Virus record (IMG/VR): IMGVR_UViG_3300046810_000170
Span: 1 to 64,000 of that record
Length of the DNA stretch: 64,000 nucleotides
DNA from: a virus
Strand: one strand, 5' to 3'
Both the position numbers and the translations under genes were made by a program. Shown in pieces: positions 43,318 to 50,801 of the stretch (the first letter of the stretch is position 1; each line of letters opens with the position of its first letter). The notes beneath the pieces are model-generated. The model was not told the DNA's origin. It worked only from the letters and a program-made list of their open reading frames with translations, and did not search any database.

Positions 43318-43445
43318 TGACTGGACTTGGAAACCTTCTGTATTTTCTTCTGATCTGGGCCGCTATTGGTGCGATCTTGAGCCTCGGAGGTGGAATTTGG
43401 CTGATTTATTGGCTTCTGACCCACGTTTCGATGACGATCTCGTAG
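43317..43445 (+). CDS. 42-residue membrane protein
   Basis: ATG 43317 shares its A with the primase stop (TGATG), with ATAGGAG in front. Almost the whole peptide is one or two hydrophobic helices (LLYFLLIWAAIGAILSLGG, WLIYWLLTHV). Function unknown; small membrane peptides in phages are often inhibitors of host processes or superinfection. Confidence 0.65.
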   Translation: MTGLGNLLYFLLIWAAIGAILSLGGGIWLIYWLLTHVSMTIS

Positions 43446-43548
43446 TCGTCAGGGTCAAAAATCGACGTCCTCCAGGGCGGTTCCGACCCTCAAGCGACGG
43501 AAAAACATAGGGTTTTGGGCCTGGTTCTGGCTCAAAATCGGGTAAAAT

Positions 43549-43571
43549 GGGCGCCTTCGGGCGCCCTTTTT
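43549..43571 (+). terminator. Intrinsic terminator closing the primase operon
   Basis: GGGCGCC, TTCG tetraloop, GGCGCCC, TTTTT: a textbook strong terminator. Confidence 0.93.
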
Positions 43572-43578
43572 CGTGTTT

Positions 43579-43593
43579 GAGTTCTCAGAACTC
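43579..43593. promoter_or_regulatory. Operator-like palindrome, copy 1
   Basis: GAGTTCTCAGAACTC, a perfect 15-bp palindrome 7 nt after a terminator T-run. The same 15-bp sequence occurs at 59659-59673 in the same position relative to a terminator, and variants lie at 45840 and 45937. Confidence 0.65.
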
Positions 43594-43711
43594 ACGCGAT
43601 TCTGGTCTGGATTCTGGTCCGCGGCTGGAAGTAGGAGTCCGGTCATCGAAACCGACCCGGAGCCATATGATAGCAGTCAGAAAAACGAAAAACTTCCCAG
43701 AGTTTCTCTGA

Positions 43712-43787
43712 CCCTATTAGGGCCGAATAGTGTAATAAAATCAGATAATTACGTGGTACCCTTATGTGGTACTTCATGTAGTGACCC
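43712..43787. repeat. AT-rich tract with three short tandem repeats; possible origin
   Basis: Palindrome CCCTATTAGGG (43712-43722), then an AT-rich run (43728-43750), then three near-repeats of 12-13 bp: ACGTGGTACCCTT (43751), ATGTGGTACTTC (43764), ATGTAGTGACCC (43776). AT-rich DNA next to iteron-like repeats beside the replication gene is a typical origin layout, but it could equally be an operator for gene 43938. No gene is seen in 43446-43937. Confidence 0.45.
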
Positions 43788-43878
43788 ATTAGATTGATGA
43801 CAGTTGATCGACAGATCGACGAGGCAAGTGGCCTTCGGGCCACGGGCTTGGGGCGGAGCTGTGTCTCCACTCCAAGTC

Positions 43879-43919
43879 TCCCCCACGGGGGAAGGTTCAA
43901 CACTCTCCCCTGCGGGGGA
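43879..43919 (+). repeat. Pair of C4/G4 hairpins in the leader of gene 43938
   Basis: TCCCC-CACG-GGGGA (43879-43892) and TCCCC-TGCG-GGGGA (43906-43919). Related hairpins occur at 44695-44714 and 60625-60646. They lack T-runs, so they are likely RNA-stability or translation-control elements. Confidence 0.55.
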
Positions 43920-43937
43920 ACGGAAGGGAAAACGGAA

Positions 43938-44687
43938 ATGGCAACGGATACGGCAATCGAGACTGTCGCAACTGCAAAGGCCGCTGGTTATCAGGCAGCT
44001 ACGGTTGCCGCTCGCATCGCGGATATGGATCTCGATGCAGCGGGCAACGCTGAGAAGGCAGCATGGAAGCGTTATCTGACGCTCGCCTTGCTCGCCATGG
44101 CCAAGAACGTCGATAAGAAGAAGCTTATCGAAGCGGTCTTCGGCAGGGGCGGCAAGCCTTCGAAGAACTTCCAGAACATGTGGTCGATTGCGGCGAACGC
44201 CCGCAACACGGTCCTTGGCAATCGCGACTGGGATGACATCCGGTCCATGGCCATCGACGACGCAGTGTCGAACGTGATCCTTTCCATCAACGCCCACATG
44301 TCGCAACTGGGGGTCTCGGGCAAGAACGACTATGCGTCGGTCTGCAACCTGTCGGTCTCCGAAGCGGCCCGCTTCTTTGAGCAAAAGGCAGCGGATAAGG
44401 CAGCGGCCGATGCTGCTGCGGCAGCGGAGAAGGCCGAGAAGGCCGAGACCGACAAGACGGCCGAGACTGAGGCGCAAGCCACAGCGACGGCAACGCCCGA
44501 ACGCACTGCCGCTGAGGCAGCGATCGGCGCCCTTGCTGAGGCAGGGCAGGATGACTTGATGCAGGTCGCGGCCTTCATCGTCTCCAAGATCGAGGTCGAG
44601 AACATGATCCTGATGCGGGATGCATTGGAGAACATGATCGCCAATGCGGCCCGCACGATCAACGGCCCAGCCGCCAACGCGGCCTAA
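43938..44687 (+). CDS. Abundant-looking protein of unknown function, Ala-rich
   Basis: 249 residues from ATG 43938 with GGAAGGG and AACGGAA upstream; the longer reading from 43794 runs through hairpins and is unlikely. Residues 30-150 form a folded helical domain (AAWKRYLTLALLAMAKNVDKKKLIEAVFGRGGKPSKNF); 155-200 is Ala/Glu/Lys/Thr low complexity; 205-249 is another helical segment. No homology recognised. Single-gene unit flanked by structured RNA, suggesting strong regulated expression. Confidence 0.75.
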   Translation: MATDTAIETVATAKAAGYQAATVAARIADMDLDAAGNAEKAAWKRYLTLALLAMAKNVDKKKLIEAVFGRGGKPSKNFQNMWSIAANARNTVLGNRDWDDIRSMAIDDAVSNVILSINAHMSQLGVSGKNDYASVCNLSVSEAARFFEQKAADKAAADAAAAAEKAEKAETDKTAETEAQATATATPERTAAEAAIGALAEAGQDDLMQVAAFIVSKIEVENMILMRDALENMIANAARTINGPAANAA

Positions 44688-44694
44688 GCCTCCC

Positions 44695-44714
44695 GGCTCC
44701 CCCACGGGGGAGCC
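44695..44714 (+). terminator. GGCTCCCC/GGGGAGCC hairpin after gene 43938
   Basis: Perfect 8-bp stem with CACG loop, 8 nt after the stop codon. No T-run. Same family as the leader hairpins. Confidence 0.5.
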
Positions 44715-44826
44715 TCCACCCCCACGGAAGCGCGGCTCACACCCGAACCGCGCCTACACCTACAACCATGCGTCGCATATCGACGCGAGAGCCAAAACCT
44801 AAAAGCGCACAGGAAGGCGTTTGGAA

Positions 44827-45237
44827 ATGATCCGTGAAACGACGAACCCAAAGTACCACCAGCCCGCTCAACATTCGGGTCGGGTCCGGATGCTGCCTGA
44901 CCGGCCAGCAGCTCAGATCTATGATGGCGACTTCGTGAGCGCCGGATCGCGGTCCATGTCCAAGGGCCAGCCTCAAGAACCATTTCGCGATCGACTGCCT
45001 CATGAGGCTCCGAGCCGCGAACCTGAGCCGCGGGACAGGCCGCTCGGGTCGAGCATGTGGATCGTGGATCAGGCTCCCGATGCACCGCTCTGGCTCATTC
45101 GTGATCGAACCACACACGAGATTTTTGCTCGGGTTCGCGGCTCACTGCCGTGGATCGTGGACCAGATGAAGCTGCTCGCCGACCAGCTCGGCGGTCAGGT
45201 TTCAGAATTATACTACCAAAGGGCGAGGGACATCTGA
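44827..45237 (+). CDS. Protein of unknown function
   Basis: 136 residues from ATG 44827, GGAAGGCG in front. The first 75 residues are rich in Pro, Arg and Gln and look disordered; residues 80-136 look folded (MWIVDQAPDAPLWLIRDRTTHEIFARVRGSLPWIVDQMKLLADQLGG). Starts a chain of overlapping small genes. Confidence 0.65.
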   Translation: MIRETTNPKYHQPAQHSGRVRMLPDRPAAQIYDGDFVSAGSRSMSKGQPQEPFRDRLPHEAPSREPEPRDRPLGSSMWIVDQAPDAPLWLIRDRTTHEIFARVRGSLPWIVDQMKLLADQLGGQVSELYYQRARDI

Positions 45238-45458
45238 TGTTTTTGAATACATACCAGCATGGGTACCAGGATGCCATTCGCGGCAATGGCCCATTCTATT
45301 TAGAACCGAGTGACGGGTACCAGCAGGGTTATGATGCTGGTACTCGCTACCGTGCGACCGATCGCATGATGCAGCTCATCGCTCTCGGTGCGCTGGCCAT
45401 CACCATGGGTGGCGTGCTCACCACGTGGATCGCCCAGGGCGTGGCGGTGGCTGTATGA
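45237..45458 (+). CDS. Small protein with one membrane segment
   Basis: 73 residues; ATG 45237 shares a base with the previous stop (TGATG) and has GAGGGA in front. N-terminal FLNTYQHGYQDAIRGNGPFYLEPSDGYQQGYDAG, C-terminal helix LIALGALAITMGGVLTTWIAQGV. Unknown function. Confidence 0.65.
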   Translation: MFLNTYQHGYQDAIRGNGPFYLEPSDGYQQGYDAGTRYRATDRMMQLIALGALAITMGGVLTTWIAQGVAVAV

Positions 45459-45655
45459 CAGAGTTCTGGTATCTGGACTCTGAGGGCCGGATGCTCGGCT
45501 CATTGCAGGCATTCTCGTTTCGCGATGCCCATGCATGGCTCAGCCTGCAGGGCATTGCCTACGACAAGGTAACGAAATTCAAGCCTCGGGTCCGCAAGGG
45601 CCGCGAGCGTCGGATCGAAAAGCGTACTCGTCGGTACGGGGAGCTGGCACTGTGA
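45455..45655 (+). CDS. Small basic protein of unknown function
   Basis: 66 residues from ATG 45455 (ATGA overlap). Begins TEFWYLDSEGRMLGSLQAFSF and ends very basic (KFKPRVRKGRERRIEKRTRR), which may bind nucleic acid. Confidence 0.6.
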   Translation: MTEFWYLDSEGRMLGSLQAFSFRDAHAWLSLQGIAYDKVTKFKPRVRKGRERRIEKRTRRYGELAL

Positions 45656-45819
45656 AACTATACGCAATTGTGAGGGATGGCTTTCCGGCTGGTCTTAGAA
45701 CCAGCCGCGAGCTATCGGACCTGAACCGGAGCCGCGAGGTTGCGGTGGAGATCCGGGGGCTGGATCGGGATCGCGGATTGTTGGTGTTGGACCAGGCTCT
45801 GGTTCGGGTCCGCAGTTGA
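45652..45819 (+). CDS. Small protein of unknown function
   Basis: 55 residues from GTG 45652 (GTGA overlap): KLYAIVRDGFPAGLRTSREL and so on. Overlap coupling supports it; the DNA contains short repeated phrases (CCTGAACCGGAGCCGCGA type) shared with the region 46110-46300. Confidence 0.5.
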   Translation: MKLYAIVRDGFPAGLRTSRELSDLNRSREVAVEIRGLDRDRGLLVLDQALVRVRS

Positions 45820-45839
45820 CCAGTCGGTGGTGGAGGTGT

Positions 45840-45949
45840 GAGTTCTAAGAACTCAGGTAAGCTCAGATGTTAGAGTTGGTCCCCTATTATATATCTCTTC
45901 TTTTTCTTTCTACTTTACTCCAGGGAAAAAAGAATAAGTTCTAAGAACT
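45840..45949. promoter_or_regulatory. Control region with two operator-like palindromes
   Basis: GAGTTCTAAGAACTC (45840-45854) and AGTTCTAAGAACT (45937-45949) flank a T/A-rich stretch containing CTATTATATATC, which has -10-like boxes on both strands. Looks like a repressed promoter with two bound sites 97 bp apart. No gene is seen in 45820-45971. Confidence 0.6.
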
Positions 45950-45971
45950 AAAGAGAGACTAGGGAAACTGG

Positions 45972-46160
45972 TTGCCCTCAAAAACGGGGCCGTTCAAACC
46001 ACCCCTGTGGTCAAATTCGCCCTGCGGCGAGCGCTGGCACCTCCATGGTGCATTCCCTTCGACACCCTCACAAAACGCGCTGGTGACTCGCTGTGAGTCA
46101 ACCAGCACGCATCTGGACCTGATCCAGATCCGCGAACCAGAACCTCGGAGAAAACCATGA
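45972..46160 (+). CDS. Doubtful small gene
   Basis: 62 residues from TTG 45972 with AGGGAAA in front; its stop overlaps the next ATG (ATGA), the local habit. Composition (Pro, Ser, His rich; PSKTGPFKPPLWSNSPCGER) is not convincing. It may be untranslated leader. Confidence 0.3.
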   Translation: MPSKTGPFKPPLWSNSPCGERWHLHGAFPSTPSQNALVTRCESTSTHLDLIQIREPEPRRKP

Positions 46161-46273
46161 CTTGGAAAGCCTTCGCCCTGAGCGACGGTTATTGGTGGAC
46201 CTGTATCCAGATCCGCGATCGATGGACCCCGATCTATCGAGCCGGAAAGGTAGGTCACTGTGTCCGCTTCTAA
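46157..46273 (+). CDS. 38-residue protein
   Basis: ATG 46157, GGAG at 46147-46150. TWKAFALSDGYWWTCIQIRD then RWTPIYRAGKVGHCVRF; tryptophan-rich. Overlaps the next gene by 14 nt, whose ribosome-binding site it carries (GGAAAGGTAGG). Function unknown. Confidence 0.55.
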   Translation: MTWKAFALSDGYWWTCIQIRDRWTPIYRAGKVGHCVRF

Positions 46274-46451
46274 CCAGATCCTGAACCGGATCCGCGAACT
46301 CCAACCCACACTCGGGATGCACCGCGCCAAAGAGATCGCCATAGCCGAGGATCTGCTCTTCCGAGCCCAGACCGCGACCACGATCCAGGATCTGAAGTCG
46401 ATCCTGTGTCAGATCCTCGAACCCCAAACCAAGATCGGACCATTCGACTAA
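46260..46451 (+). CDS. Small helical protein
   Basis: 63 residues from GTG 46260. All-helical prediction by eye (NQILNRIRELQPTLGMHRAK, AIAEDLLFRAQTATTIQDLK). Stop and next start form TAATG. Unknown. Confidence 0.6.
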   Translation: MSASNQILNRIRELQPTLGMHRAKEIAIAEDLLFRAQTATTIQDLKSILCQILEPQTKIGPFD

Positions 46452-46711
46452 TGGCATACGGTGATTACGACGGACCCAACAAGCCCGACAAGGGTAAGGA
46501 AGGCGGCAGCTGCAACCGCACACGCTGCCAGAGCGCACCAGCACTTTGGTACAACCACGGCTCGTACTCCTGGTACTGCGAAGATTGCCGCGTCCAGATC
46601 CAGTTCGACCACATGAACCTGGCTCACTGGAAGCGAGACTTCGAACCTCGCCTCGGTCATCCCATGTTCGAAACCCGCGAACAGATGAATGCAAGGAAAG
46701 CATCAGCATGA
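46451..46711 (+). CDS. Small zinc-binding-type protein
   Basis: 86 residues. C-x4-C (CNRTRC) and C-x2-C (CEDC) with a tyrosine/tryptophan-rich spacer suggest one zinc ribbon; HMNLAHW and HP follow. Might bind DNA or protein. Overlaps ATGA with the next gene. Confidence 0.65.
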   Translation: MAYGDYDGPNKPDKGKEGGSCNRTRCQSAPALWYNHGSYSWYCEDCRVQIQFDHMNLAHWKRDFEPRLGHPMFETREQMNARKASA

Positions 46712-47124
46712 TCAAGATCCAATCCGAATTCGCCATCCTCGACGTGAAGAAGGGTCGTGATGAGCTGTTCAACCACTTTGAACCTCGACCCCGAATGGGG
46801 CCGTGCCCCGAGGAGCTCCGCATCCCAATCATGATCGTCGGCTACATCGACGGGATCCACAGCAAGGATGACGGCGTCAGCCGTGAGTTCACGGTCCAGG
46901 TTGAGAGCGTGAACCCCGTGGGCTGGCAACCAATGGAAACCGCCCCTCTGGACGGTAAGCACTGCATCCTCGCGATCAAGAGCGGTCCATTCGTCTACTC
47001 AATTCAGGGTGCCTTCATGAAAGGCAAGTGGATGAACGCGGCAGACATCCAGTCAGAACCACTGTGCTGGATGCCCAACGTCAAAATCCCCGACCAATTT
47101 CTACCATGGGTGAAATCCGCATGA
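46708..47124 (+). CDS. DUF551-like protein
   Basis: 138 residues from ATG 46708. The C-terminal half GWQPMETAPLDGKHCILAIK..GAFMKGKWMNA..EPLCWMPN has the WxPxETAPxDG...W...WMP frame of DUF551-type phage proteins, whose function is unknown. The N-terminal half (EFAILDVKKGRDELFNHF) is separate and unrecognised. Confidence 0.65.
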   Translation: MIKIQSEFAILDVKKGRDELFNHFEPRPRMGPCPEELRIPIMIVGYIDGIHSKDDGVSREFTVQVESVNPVGWQPMETAPLDGKHCILAIKSGPFVYSIQGAFMKGKWMNAADIQSEPLCWMPNVKIPDQFLPWVKSA

Positions 47125-47348
47125 AGGCGATCCTGAGCCAGGACCACACCCTGACCATTTGGGGCTCGGCCATCACGCTACCGAAGGGCACCCGACTCGA
47201 ACTGGTCAACCGCACTTCCTCTGGGAAGGATGGGATGTGGGCAGTCGAAAGCGTCAAGCTTCTGCAGCAGCTGACGGGCAATGCCCACGATCCAATACAC
47301 CGATACTGCTTCGTACCCACGGAGCTGGCCGAAATTCAGGGACCATAG
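47121..47348 (+). CDS. Small beta-rich protein of unknown function
   Basis: 75 residues, ATGA overlap with the previous gene. KAILSQDHTLTIWGSAITLPKGTRLELVNRTSSGKDGMWAVESVK reads as a small barrel. Last gene of this overlapping set; a 125-nt gap follows with GCAGC/GCTGC arms but no gene. Confidence 0.6.
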   Translation: MKAILSQDHTLTIWGSAITLPKGTRLELVNRTSSGKDGMWAVESVKLLQQLTGNAHDPIHRYCFVPTELAEIQGP

Positions 47349-47473
47349 CCCTCCCTGATACGTAGAGCAGCCACGAAAGTGCTGCGCCGCAGCCCGCCGG
47401 GACTAATAGTCGGGCACCCCCGAGAAGATCCTGAGCAAGATCGAAAACTGCTCCCTCCAATCACAATCAAAGG

Positions 47474-47812
47474 ATGACCATCGTGACGAACGCCGTCCAC
47501 GAATTGCTTACCCGTGCCCAAGACCTGATCCGCGATCCTGAAGCGTGGATCCAGGGTGAGTTTGCCCTCGACTCTCAGGGCTACCTCGCCTCCCCCGAAA
47601 GTGAGCACGCCACCTGCTTCTGCAGCCTGGGCGCCCTCTTCCACGCCGAACCGACGCTCACCGACGATCGGAGGACGGCACGTTCGATACTGAACCGCGC
47701 CTCCAAGCTGGTGGCCGGCTTCGAGATCACTGTCCCCAATTTCAACGACAATCATACCCACGAGGTAGTGATGGCGATGTGGGACAAGGCAAGGGAGCTC
47801 GCACTCGCATGA
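47474..47812 (+). CDS. DUF6197-like paralogue 1
   Basis: 112 residues. Family frame: AQDLIRDPEAWIQGEFA, ATCFCSLGAL, FNDNHTHEVVMAMWDKARELA. Function unknown; the family (as I recall, DUF6197) is common in phages and actinobacterial or rhizobial genomes. The Cys pair, conserved Trp and His could bind a ligand or metal. The codons of DKARELA contain AAGGGAG, the ribosome-binding site for the next copy, which starts in an ATGA overlap. Confidence 0.75.
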   Translation: MTIVTNAVHELLTRAQDLIRDPEAWIQGEFALDSQGYLASPESEHATCFCSLGALFHAEPTLTDDRRTARSILNRASKLVAGFEITVPNFNDNHTHEVVMAMWDKARELALA

Positions 47813-48129
47813 CCACCGACGTCTACAATCTCCTGACCGCAGCTCAGGACATCATCCGCGATCCAGAACACTGGACCCAGGGCACTTACGCTCGAACCGA
47901 GGGCGGACACCCCTGCGGAGCTGAAGAAGGTTTCTGCTTCTGCTCGATCGGCGCTCTGATCAAAGCAGCTGACGGTGACGATCTAGTGCGACAACAGGGA
48001 CGGCTGTTCCTCTACCGCGCCGTCAACTTGATCTCCGGTGAGATGGGTATCGCTGGGTTCAACGATCACAACACCCATGAGGAAGTCATGGCTGCTTGGG
48101 ACAAGGCTAGGGAGCTCGCACTCGCATGA
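47809..48129 (+). CDS. DUF6197-like paralogue 2
   Basis: 106 residues. AQDIIRDPEHWTQGTYA, FCFCSIGALIKA, FNDHNTHEEVMAAWDKARELALA. The region between the two conserved blocks differs strongly from copy 1, so the copies are old or fast-changing. Again AGGGAG in the C-terminal codons precedes the next start. Confidence 0.75.
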   Translation: MTTDVYNLLTAAQDIIRDPEHWTQGTYARTEGGHPCGAEEGFCFCSIGALIKAADGDDLVRQQGRLFLYRAVNLISGEMGIAGFNDHNTHEEVMAAWDKARELALA

Positions 48130-48305
48130 GGGTCACAATCGAACAAACCAGCAGGGGTCCAGTGACCCTTGCTCATGACCCCGTGTCCAAAGTGCTCTCG
48201 AGCTTCCCGGGCGTGTTGAGCCCTCAGGAAGTTGAGAAGCAGATCAACATCATGAAGGCGATCGACGCCCAGCAGAAGAAGGCCGGCAATGAAAACCGCA
48301 TATGA
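48126..48305 (+). CDS. 59-residue protein between paralogues
   Basis: ATG 48126 in an ATGA overlap with paralogue 2. RVTIEQTSRGPVTLAHDPVS and a C-terminal helix LSPQEVEKQINIMKAIDAQQKKAG. Its 3' end overlaps paralogue 3 by 17 nt. Not part of the family; unknown. Confidence 0.6.
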   Translation: MRVTIEQTSRGPVTLAHDPVSKVLSSFPGVLSPQEVEKQINIMKAIDAQQKKAGNENRI

Positions 48306-48642
48306 GATCCTGACTGAAGCCCAAGACCTGATCCGCGACCCCGCTCACTGGACGCAGCAGGTCTACGCTCGCAACCCCGAGGGCTTCGAGCGTAACGCCA
48401 CTGACTCCGACGCCACCTGCTTCTGCAGCCTGGGCGCCCTCCATAGGGTGCTCCAGCCCAGCGTATTCTCGACCACGGATGTACTCGACATGTTTTACGA
48501 GACGCGCCGCTACCTCACCGACGCGACATCGGAGAGCTCACGTTTCAATTACATCCACGAGTTCAACGATGAGCACACTCATGAGCAAGTCATGGCCGTG
48601 TGGGACAAGGCAAGGGAGCTCGCCCGTGCAAACCACGTTTGA
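48289..48642 (+). CDS. DUF6197-like paralogue 3
   Basis: 117 residues. AQDLIRDPAHWTQQVYA, ATCFCSLGALHRV, FNDEHTHEQVMAVWDKARELARA. It has a longer variable middle (TDVLDMFYETRRYLTDATSESSRF). Start preceded by AGGCCGG; the ending AAGGGAG serves the next GTG start. Confidence 0.75.
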   Translation: MKTAYEILTEAQDLIRDPAHWTQQVYARNPEGFERNATDSDATCFCSLGALHRVLQPSVFSTTDVLDMFYETRRYLTDATSESSRFNYIHEFNDEHTHEQVMAVWDKARELARANHV

Positions 48643-48925
48643 GCTCCTCCACGCCGCCCAGGATCTGATCCGCGATCCGAAGAATTGGATCCAGGGCATG
48701 GCCGCAGTCGACGACCAGGGTCTCCCAGTCACCATCAAACGAGCCACCTGCTTCTGCTCCGTCGGCGCCCTGCACAGGGCGGACCAGGGTTACTCCTACC
48801 TCCCCGCGATCGACATCCTCGATAAGCTGGCAGGCGGCAGCATCATCGCTTTCAATGACACCCACACCCACGCCGAGGTCATCGACCTGTGGGACCGCGC
48901 GAAGGAAATCGCCAGTGCAATCTAA
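48626..48925 (+). CDS. DUF6197-like paralogue 4
   Basis: 99 residues from GTG 48626. AQDLIRDPKNWIQGMAA, ATCFCSVGALHRA, FNDTHTHAEVIDLWDRAKEIA. The start overlaps copy 3 by 17 nt. AAGGAA in its end serves the next GTG. Confidence 0.73.
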   Translation: MQTTFELLHAAQDLIRDPKNWIQGMAAVDDQGLPVTIKRATCFCSVGALHRADQGYSYLPAIDILDKLAGGSIIAFNDTHTHAEVIDLWDRAKEIASAI

Positions 48926-49247
48926 TCTTGAAATCCTGACCGCTGCCCAGGAGCTGATCCGCAATCCGGCACATTGGGCCAAGGGTGACTTCGCATTCGA
49001 CGACAATGGAGGTGCAGTCGATCCAACCAGTTCGGAAGCCATCTGCTTCTGCGCCCTCGGCGCGATCGGCCATGTACTCGGCCATGTGCCTGATGATCAC
49101 GACACCTTCGACTTGCTCGGCCGCGCCCTCAATGATCACCGAGTTGGAGCGGTGCCCGAGTTCAACGACCAACCGGTCACGACCCACGCCGAGGTGATGG
49201 CGATGTTCGACAAAGCAAGGGAGCTCGCCCGTGCAACAGCTGCCTAG
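48915..49247 (+). CDS. DUF6197-like paralogue 5
   Basis: 110 residues from GTG 48915. AQELIRNPAHWAKGDFA, AICFCALGAIGHV, then FNDQPVTTHAEVMAMFDKARELARA with three extra residues before the His motif. Followed by a gene of another family that uses the same embedded AAGGGAG. Confidence 0.73.
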   Translation: MQSNLEILTAAQELIRNPAHWAKGDFAFDDNGGAVDPTSSEAICFCALGAIGHVLGHVPDDHDTFDLLGRALNDHRVGAVPEFNDQPVTTHAEVMAMFDKARELARATAA

Positions 49248-49566
49248 CGCCCGCAACAATCGTCACCAGCACTTCGAGAACCTGAACGAATACAACAAGT
49301 TCTGTTTCCCGGCCGAACAGATGCTCGGCCGGTTCTGGATGATCGACAGGGATATCTTCGACGAGTTCCTCGAGATGCTCCCTCCCGCCTACTGCGTCGG
49401 CGGCTTCCGCATGATCGAGATGCTGACCGGCGACATCGCCGCCACATACGTGAAGATCGGTGACCACTATTGGTGTGGGTACACGAGCTTCAAGAAGACC
49501 ACCCCTCACACGCTGATCAAGCACATCGAAGAGGAATGCTCGAATGAAGCTCACCTTCAACACTAA
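49231..49566 (+). CDS. Protein of unknown function, possibly DUF1419-like
   Basis: 111 residues from GTG 49231. MLGRFWMIDRDIFDEFLEML, PPAYCVGGFRMIEMLTGDIAATYVKIGDHYWCGYTSF is distinctive and I associate it with a rhizobial family (DUF1419), without certainty. Coupled to paralogue 5 by a 17-nt overlap. Confidence 0.6.
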   Translation: MQQLPSARNNRHQHFENLNEYNKFCFPAEQMLGRFWMIDRDIFDEFLEMLPPAYCVGGFRMIEMLTGDIAATYVKIGDHYWCGYTSFKKTTPHTLIKHIEEECSNEAHLQH

Positions 49567-49828
49567 GCGCCTCTACACCGCAGAGGGCCAGGTCATCACC
49601 GCGATCCACGATCCGGAGGTGAACAAGGTCCACTTCGCGGACTGGAGCCGGATGTGCAACGGCACAATCGACGGACCACTCCTCGGCCGCTTCAACACTC
49701 AGCGCGAGTTCGCTGAATTCGTGATGCGGAAGTACGACCGCAATCAGTATCAGAACACTCGGGAAGCCTACGAGATGCTGATGATGAACCGCCGGCCTGA
49801 CACCGAACCTGTGGTGATCCAGCTCTAG
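49544..49828 (+). CDS. Protein of unknown function
   Basis: 94 residues. KLTFNTKRLYTAEGQVITAIHDPEVNKVHFADWSR forms a beta-rich start; helix REFAEFVMRKYDRNQYQNTREAYEML follows. Overlaps the previous gene by 23 nt and the convergent zinc-ribbon gene by 4 nt. Confidence 0.65.
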   Translation: MKLTFNTKRLYTAEGQVITAIHDPEVNKVHFADWSRMCNGTIDGPLLGRFNTQREFAEFVMRKYDRNQYQNTREAYEMLMMNRRPDTEPVVIQL

Positions 49829-50112
49829 CGAGGCAGCTGACCCAGGATCCACTTGTTCCCCTCGCGATTGCCACAGCCAATGCACCGCAATCGCGAGGTG
49901 AGTGATCCGAGGTAAGCCCCCTGCCCCCACTTTTTGGCCAGCTCCCATCTCAAGAGCCACGCCTCACGCTCGCACTTCGGGCAGTAACCGCCCAGTGCAT
50001 GCCACTCCGGAATATCGTCAAACGTCGTGTGAACTGGGTCCATCAATGGCCCCAGGTAAAGGATCTCGCCTGCCTTTGGGCGGATCAGATCTACGCCTCG
50101 ACGATGTTTCAT
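49825..50112 (-). CDS. Zinc-ribbon protein of rhizobial type, on the opposite strand
   Basis: 95 residues from ATG 50112. GYCPKCEREAWLLRWELAKKWGQGAYLGSLTSRLRCIGCGNREGNKWILGQLPR gives CxxC...CxxC; I recall nearly this phrase in many alphaproteobacterial genomes. One of only two minus-strand genes in the right third, so probably acquired and separately regulated. The longer reading to 50232 would overlap the divergent gene at 50149 and has no ribosome-binding site. Confidence 0.75.
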   Translation of the reverse strand: MKHRRGVDLIRPKAGEILYLGPLMDPVHTTFDDIPEWHALGGYCPKCEREAWLLRWELAKKWGQGAYLGSLTSRLRCIGCGNREGNKWILGQLPR

Positions 50113-50148
50113 CGTTCTTATTTCGTTCACGCTAACGGAAGAGTCAAT

Positions 50149-50328
50149 ATGTTCGAACTCTCGGACTTCAAACGCGGAGACCGCATCCGCATCCACCCTG
50201 CATCCGATTGGTTCATGCGAGGCGAGACCCATGCCCGCGTGACCGTCCGCAAGTACCTCACCGTCAAAGGCGAGCGCAGCGACAAATCATTCAAGCTGCA
50301 CGTCGACCACGTTCTGGAGATCAAATGA
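50149..50328 (+). CDS. Small KOW/SH3-like barrel protein
   Basis: 59 residues, ATG 50149 with GGAAGAG. FELSDFKRGDRIRIHPASDWFMRGETHARVTVRKYL fits a small barrel of the kind seen in rhizobial hypothetical proteins; nucleic-acid binding is possible. Divergent from the zinc-ribbon gene, with a 36-nt gap that must hold control sites. Confidence 0.65.
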   Translation: MFELSDFKRGDRIRIHPASDWFMRGETHARVTVRKYLTVKGERSDKSFKLHVDHVLEIK

Positions 50329-50801
50329 CCAGCTGGAAACTCGTTCCCCTCGAGCCCACACTCGACATGGCGAAGGCCGCAATCGACTTGGATCCCAAGT
50401 CGGATCTGGACGCCAAGTATCGAGCAATGGTCCAGGCTGCTCCGAACCCGCCTCCCCTGCAGGGGATGCCGCCGACCCAAGATCGACGGCCTTATGATGA
50501 AGAGACCTACCCAGGGTACCTGGATGGCAATCGGGATTGGGCAGGATACAACGACGAGGCGGTTACCTGGCTGGCAGACAACCACGCTCAAATCCGAGCC
50601 AGCTTCCAGCTGATCGAGCAGATGGCCGGCGCCCTCAACTTCATCCTCGCGTTCTACGAACCACAGAACTACCTCGACACCAACGCTTGGACACAAGCCG
50701 AGGCTGGTGGTCGTCGAGCCCTCAAGGCTGCGAAGGACGCTGGCTATTTCGGCGGGAACGCTTCTCAGGCCGCTCCTGAATGTACTCCTCACGAACCATG
50801 A
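50325..50801 (+). CDS. Phage protein of the WKLVPLEPT type
   Basis: 158 residues. The N-terminal TSWKLVPLEPTLDMAKAAID...KYRAMVQAAPNPP is a motif repeated in many phage hypothetical proteins (about 40 residues). The rest is unique (WLADNHAQIRASFQLIEQMAGALNFILAFYEPQ). Its 3' end overlaps the minus-strand gene 50722-51045 by 80 nt. Confidence 0.65.
   Translation: MTSWKLVPLEPTLDMAKAAIDLDPKSDLDAKYRAMVQAAPNPPPLQGMPPTQDRRPYDEETYPGYLDGNRDWAGYNDEAVTWLADNHAQIRASFQLIEQMAGALNFILAFYEPQNYLDTNAWTQAEAGGRRALKAAKDAGYFGGNASQAAPECTPHEP

Noticed and set aside
43794-43937. Upstream extension of gene 43938 to ATG 43794
   Set aside because: It would translate through two C4/G4 hairpins and the repeat region, while ATG 43938 has a good purine-rich site.
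43749-44705. A 318-codon minus-strand open frame over gene 43938
   Set aside because: Shadow of the alanine-rich plus-strand gene and runs through both leader hairpins.
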